A stretch of 64,000 nucleotides of DNA from Microcystis aeruginosa NIES-4325 (lineage in GTDB: Bacteria > Cyanobacteriota > Cyanobacteriia > Cyanobacteriales > Microcystaceae), in NCBI RefSeq assembly GCF_008974145.1, contig NZ_BJKP01000014.1:1-64000 (forward strand), in the 5' to 3' direction. The position numbers and the translations under genes were made by a program. Shown one piece after another: positions 61,663 through 64,000 of the stretch. The notes under the pieces are model-generated. The model had not been told where the DNA came from. It saw nothing but the letters and a program-made list of their open reading frames with translations, and ran no database searches. Every line of letters begins with the position of its first letter. Position 1 is the first letter of the stretch.

Positions 61663-63933
61663 ATGCTTGACCAAAGTTTCGACCTATCAGACAGCAATGT
61701 TTTAGATGATATCTTCCAGTTACCAACCCTTGTGGTGGAATCAGGTTTAGGACGCTCCGATTTGATTACCCCTGTTTTCCGCAAAAGTCTCCAGGGCATC
61801 GATTCTGGCTTTTTAAGCAACTCTGTGGAAGAATACCAGCTAGGACTAGAAAATCGCTGGCAATCATCCCAATCCCTTTCCTCTTGGCGTAACGGCGGTG
61901 ATTTTTTAACGGGTCAAAGTAGTTTTGCGGGTCTTTCCAGTTCTGTTGACCTAGCTGGCAATACCTTAGCCACGGCGCGTGATATCACAATTGGAGCGGA
62001 TCCCACCACCTACAGCGATTTTGTTGGTTCTACAGACAGCAATGATTACTATCGTTTTAGTATAGGAACCACCAGCAACTTTAGCCTCAATTTAACGGGA
62101 TTAAGTGCCAATGCTAATGTGTCCTTATTAGATAGTAGTGGCAGTGAGATTGTTAGCTCCACTAATGGCGGTACCAGAAATGATAGTATTACTCGTCAAC
62201 TGAATGCCGGTACTTACTATGTCCGGGTTTATCCCTACAGAGGCAGCACTAACTATAACTTAAGTTTAACTGCCGCTCCTGTAGAGATTCCAGACAACGC
62301 CGGCAATACCTTAGCCACGGCGCGCAATATCACTATTGGAGCGACTCCCACCAGCTACAGTGATTTTGTTGGTTCTACAGACACCAATGATTACTATCGT
62401 TTTAGTTTAGGAACCACTAGCGACTTTAGCCTGAATTTAACGGGATTAAGTGCCGATGCTGATGTGTCCTTATTAGATAGTAATGGCAGTGTGATTGTTA
62501 GATCCACTAATGGCGCCAACAGCAGTGAGAGTATTACTCGTCAACTGAATGCGGGTACTTACTTTGTCCTGGTTTATCCCTATAGTGGCAGCACTAACTA
62601 TAACTTAAGTTTAGCTGCCGCTCCTGTAGAGATTCCAGACAACGCCGGCAATACCTTAGCCACGGCGCGCAATATCACTATTGGAGCGACTCCCACCAGC
62701 TATAGTGATTTTGTTGGTTCTACAGACACCAATGATTACTATCGTTTTAGTTTAGGAACTACTAGCGACTTTAGCCTGAATTTAACGGGATTAAGTGCCG
62801 ATGCTGATGTGTCTTTATTAGATAGTAATGGCAGTGTGATTACTAGCTCCACTAATGGCAATAACAGCAGTGAGAGTATTACTCGTCAACTGAATGCGGG
62901 TACTTACTTTGTCCGGGTTTATCCCTACAGTGGCGACACTAACTATAACTTAACCCTGTCGGCGACCACAGCCACAGTCACACCCGGATATAGTGCCATT
63001 TCAGGATACGGTTTAGTTAATGCCGCAGCAGCCGTCGCCGTCGCCTTGAATGAAAGTCCTTTTGCCAATGTCCCCACTTTTGGTGGTGCTAATGACTGGG
63101 GGGTTAACTTAGTTAATGCTCCGGAAGCTTGGGCAAGAGGTTATACAGGACAAGGAATCGTCGTTGCTGTACTAGATACAGGAGTTGACCGCAATCATGC
63201 CGACTTAGCGGGCAATATTTGGACGAATGGGGGCGAAATTGCCAATGATGGTCTTGATAACGATGGCAACGGTTACGTTGATGACGTTTATGGCTGGAAC
63301 TTTGCCAATGGCAATAATAACACTTTAGATGGTAACAGCCATGGTACTCATGTGGCGGGAACCATTGCTGCTGCCAATAATGGTTTCGGAGCTACTGGTG
63401 TGGCCTACAATTCCAGAATTATGCCGGTGAAAGTTTTGAGCGATTCAGGTAGTGGCAGCTATAGTGGCGTTGCCCAAGGAATTCGCTACGCTGTGGACAA
63501 CGGTGCTGATGTAATTAATATGAGTTTGGGGGGTGGTAGCACTGACAGTGCGGTTCAATCAGCCCTCCAGTATGCCAGCAGTCGCGGAGTTATCGTGGTT
63601 ATGGCCGCTGGTAATGAGGGGGCAGCTCAACCCGGTTATCCCGCTTCCAGTGCCACCTCTTGGGGTCTTGCCGTCGGTGCCGTTAATAGTTCTAACCAGA
63701 TGGCTTCCTTCTCCAATCGTGCTGGTTCCAATTCTTCGATGAGCTATGTCACCGCTCCAGGCGTACAAGTGTATTCTACTCTCCCTAATGGTGGCTATGG
63801 TTTCTTGAGTGGAACCTCCATGGCAGCACCTCATGTGGCTGGAGTGGTGGCCCTAATGTTGAATGCCAATCCGAATCTGACCGATGCTCAAGTGCGTCAA
63901 ATTATTACGACCACAGCAGGTAATGTCGCCTAA
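61663..63933 (+). CDS. S8 serine protease with three PPC repeats
   Basis: 756 residues. Residues 98-212, 213-327 and 328-about 440 are three copies of a beta-rich prepeptidase C-terminal (PPC-like) module (GNTLATARNITIGATPTSYSDFVGSTDTNDYYRFSLGTTS...GTYYVRVYPYRGSTNYNLSLTA). GYSAISGYGLVNAAAAVAVAL follows, then the catalytic domain with D505 (AVLDTGVD), H560 (NSHGTHVAG) and S719 (LSGTSMAAPHVAG). No signal peptide is evident (MLDQSFDLSDSNVLDDIFQLP). The protein ends 37 residues after the Ser motif. PPC modules before the catalytic domain are an unusual order. It starts at an ATG with AAGGAG about 8 nt upstream. Confidence 0.88.
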   Translation: MLDQSFDLSDSNVLDDIFQLPTLVVESGLGRSDLITPVFRKSLQGIDSGFLSNSVEEYQLGLENRWQSSQSLSSWRNGGDFLTGQSSFAGLSSSVDLAGNTLATARDITIGADPTTYSDFVGSTDSNDYYRFSIGTTSNFSLNLTGLSANANVSLLDSSGSEIVSSTNGGTRNDSITRQLNAGTYYVRVYPYRGSTNYNLSLTAAPVEIPDNAGNTLATARNITIGATPTSYSDFVGSTDTNDYYRFSLGTTSDFSLNLTGLSADADVSLLDSNGSVIVRSTNGANSSESITRQLNAGTYFVLVYPYSGSTNYNLSLAAAPVEIPDNAGNTLATARNITIGATPTSYSDFVGSTDTNDYYRFSLGTTSDFSLNLTGLSADADVSLLDSNGSVITSSTNGNNSSESITRQLNAGTYFVRVYPYSGDTNYNLTLSATTATVTPGYSAISGYGLVNAAAAVAVALNESPFANVPTFGGANDWGVNLVNAPEAWARGYTGQGIVVAVLDTGVDRNHADLAGNIWTNGGEIANDGLDNDGNGYVDDVYGWNFANGNNNTLDGNSHGTHVAGTIAAANNGFGATGVAYNSRIMPVKVLSDSGSGSYSGVAQGIRYAVDNGADVINMSLGGGSTDSAVQSALQYASSRGVIVVMAAGNEGAAQPGYPASSATSWGLAVGAVNSSNQMASFSNRAGSNSSMSYVTAPGVQVYSTLPNGGYGFLSGTSMAAPHVAGVVALMLNANPNLTDAQVRQIITTTAGNVA
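61954..62988 (+). repeat. Three tandem 345-bp coding repeats
   Basis: Units begin with GCTGGCAATACC or GCCGGCAATACC at 61954, 62299 and 62644, exactly 345 bp (115 codons) apart. The second and third are nearly identical in DNA over about 330 bp; the first is more diverged. The third unit merges into unrelated sequence at about 62960-62988. Confidence 0.95.
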
Positions 63934-63970
63934 AACTCGGCTGTTTTTCGGACTCAGATTGCTTATCTTT

Positions 63971-63995
63971 AGCCATCAGCGAAAAGCTGATGGCT
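63971..63995 (+). terminator. Hairpin after the S8 protease gene
   Basis: AGCCATCAGC (63971-63980) pairs with GCTGATGGCT (63986-63995), loop GAAAA. It is 38 bp past the stop. The window ends before a T-run could be seen. Confidence 0.55.
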
Positions 63996-64000
63996 GATTC

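Overview
The window reads as chromosome of a unicellular cyanobacterium, most consistent with Microcystis or a close relative. It carries photosystem II genes (psbU, psbN), a plant-type ferredoxin, a flavodiiron protein, a CcaA-type carboxysomal carbonic anhydrase, an NblB-like phycobilisome protein, cobH, menG and a HoxH hydrogenase subunit. The HIP1 octamer GCGATCGC recurs (for example 11498, 13146, 27132, 29770, 30216). Intergenic DNA is full of decayed insertion sequences, MITE-like elements and small GC-rich or heptameric repeats. The genus is inferred from gene content and protein resemblance, not from a search.

Layout. 1-2.1 kb is mobile and decaying DNA (end of an IS630-type transposase, a MITE copy, a broken DUF4435-like gene) around one glycosyltransferase. 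2.4-6.4 kb holds ppk1 facing a flavodiiron gene. 6.6-7.2 kb is gene debris. 7.2-12 kb is a minus-strand run (BGluT-like glycosyltransferase, HEAT/TPR membrane protein, nadB, psbU). 12.1-13.8 kb has a 1-Cys peroxiredoxin between tnpB and tnpA remnants. 14.1-17.1 kb has petF, two tRNAs, menG and a DUF445 gene. 17.3-26.3 kb is mainly minus strand (DUF2993, cobH, TPM/Psb32-like, DUF948, YtxH, glutaminase, ccaA, GH38 mannosidase), with psbN on the plus strand. 26.4-27.0 kb contains a wrecked cobK. 27.1-31.0 kb holds small membrane genes, an SDR and a PfkB kinase. 31.1-38.0 kb has a clean MITE, a dead IS5-type transposase, a flavin disulfide reductase beside a TVP38 protein, a P450, msrP, and DUF29 and DUF433 relics. 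38-43 kb has an orphan ABC ATPase, TPR/HEAT proteins and a PEP-CTERM protein. 43.5-46.6 kb has a group 2 sigma factor divergent from hoxH. 46.7-52.3 kb has two Uma2 genes, a dihydroorotase-like gene, an orphan DNA methyltransferase, an alpha-carbonic anhydrase and a membrane protein. 52.6-57.8 kb is the rimP-nusA-ylxR-infB operon. 58-64 kb has ftsH, an OmpR-type regulator and a subtilase with three PPC repeats.

Genes that work together: rimP, nusA, ylxR and infB (transcription and translation); ferredoxin, flavodiiron protein and HoxH (electron sinks); the two carbonic anhydrases (inorganic carbon); psbU, psbN and the TPM protein (photosystem II).

I found no CRISPR array, prophage or complete defence island, and no clearly new multigene system. 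The most interesting material is non-coding: two MITE families, a palindromic repeat that has entered a reading frame in frame, repeats that now form the 3' ends of rimP and a TPR gene, and two small-RNA candidates (one with the 11-nt Yfr1 motif).
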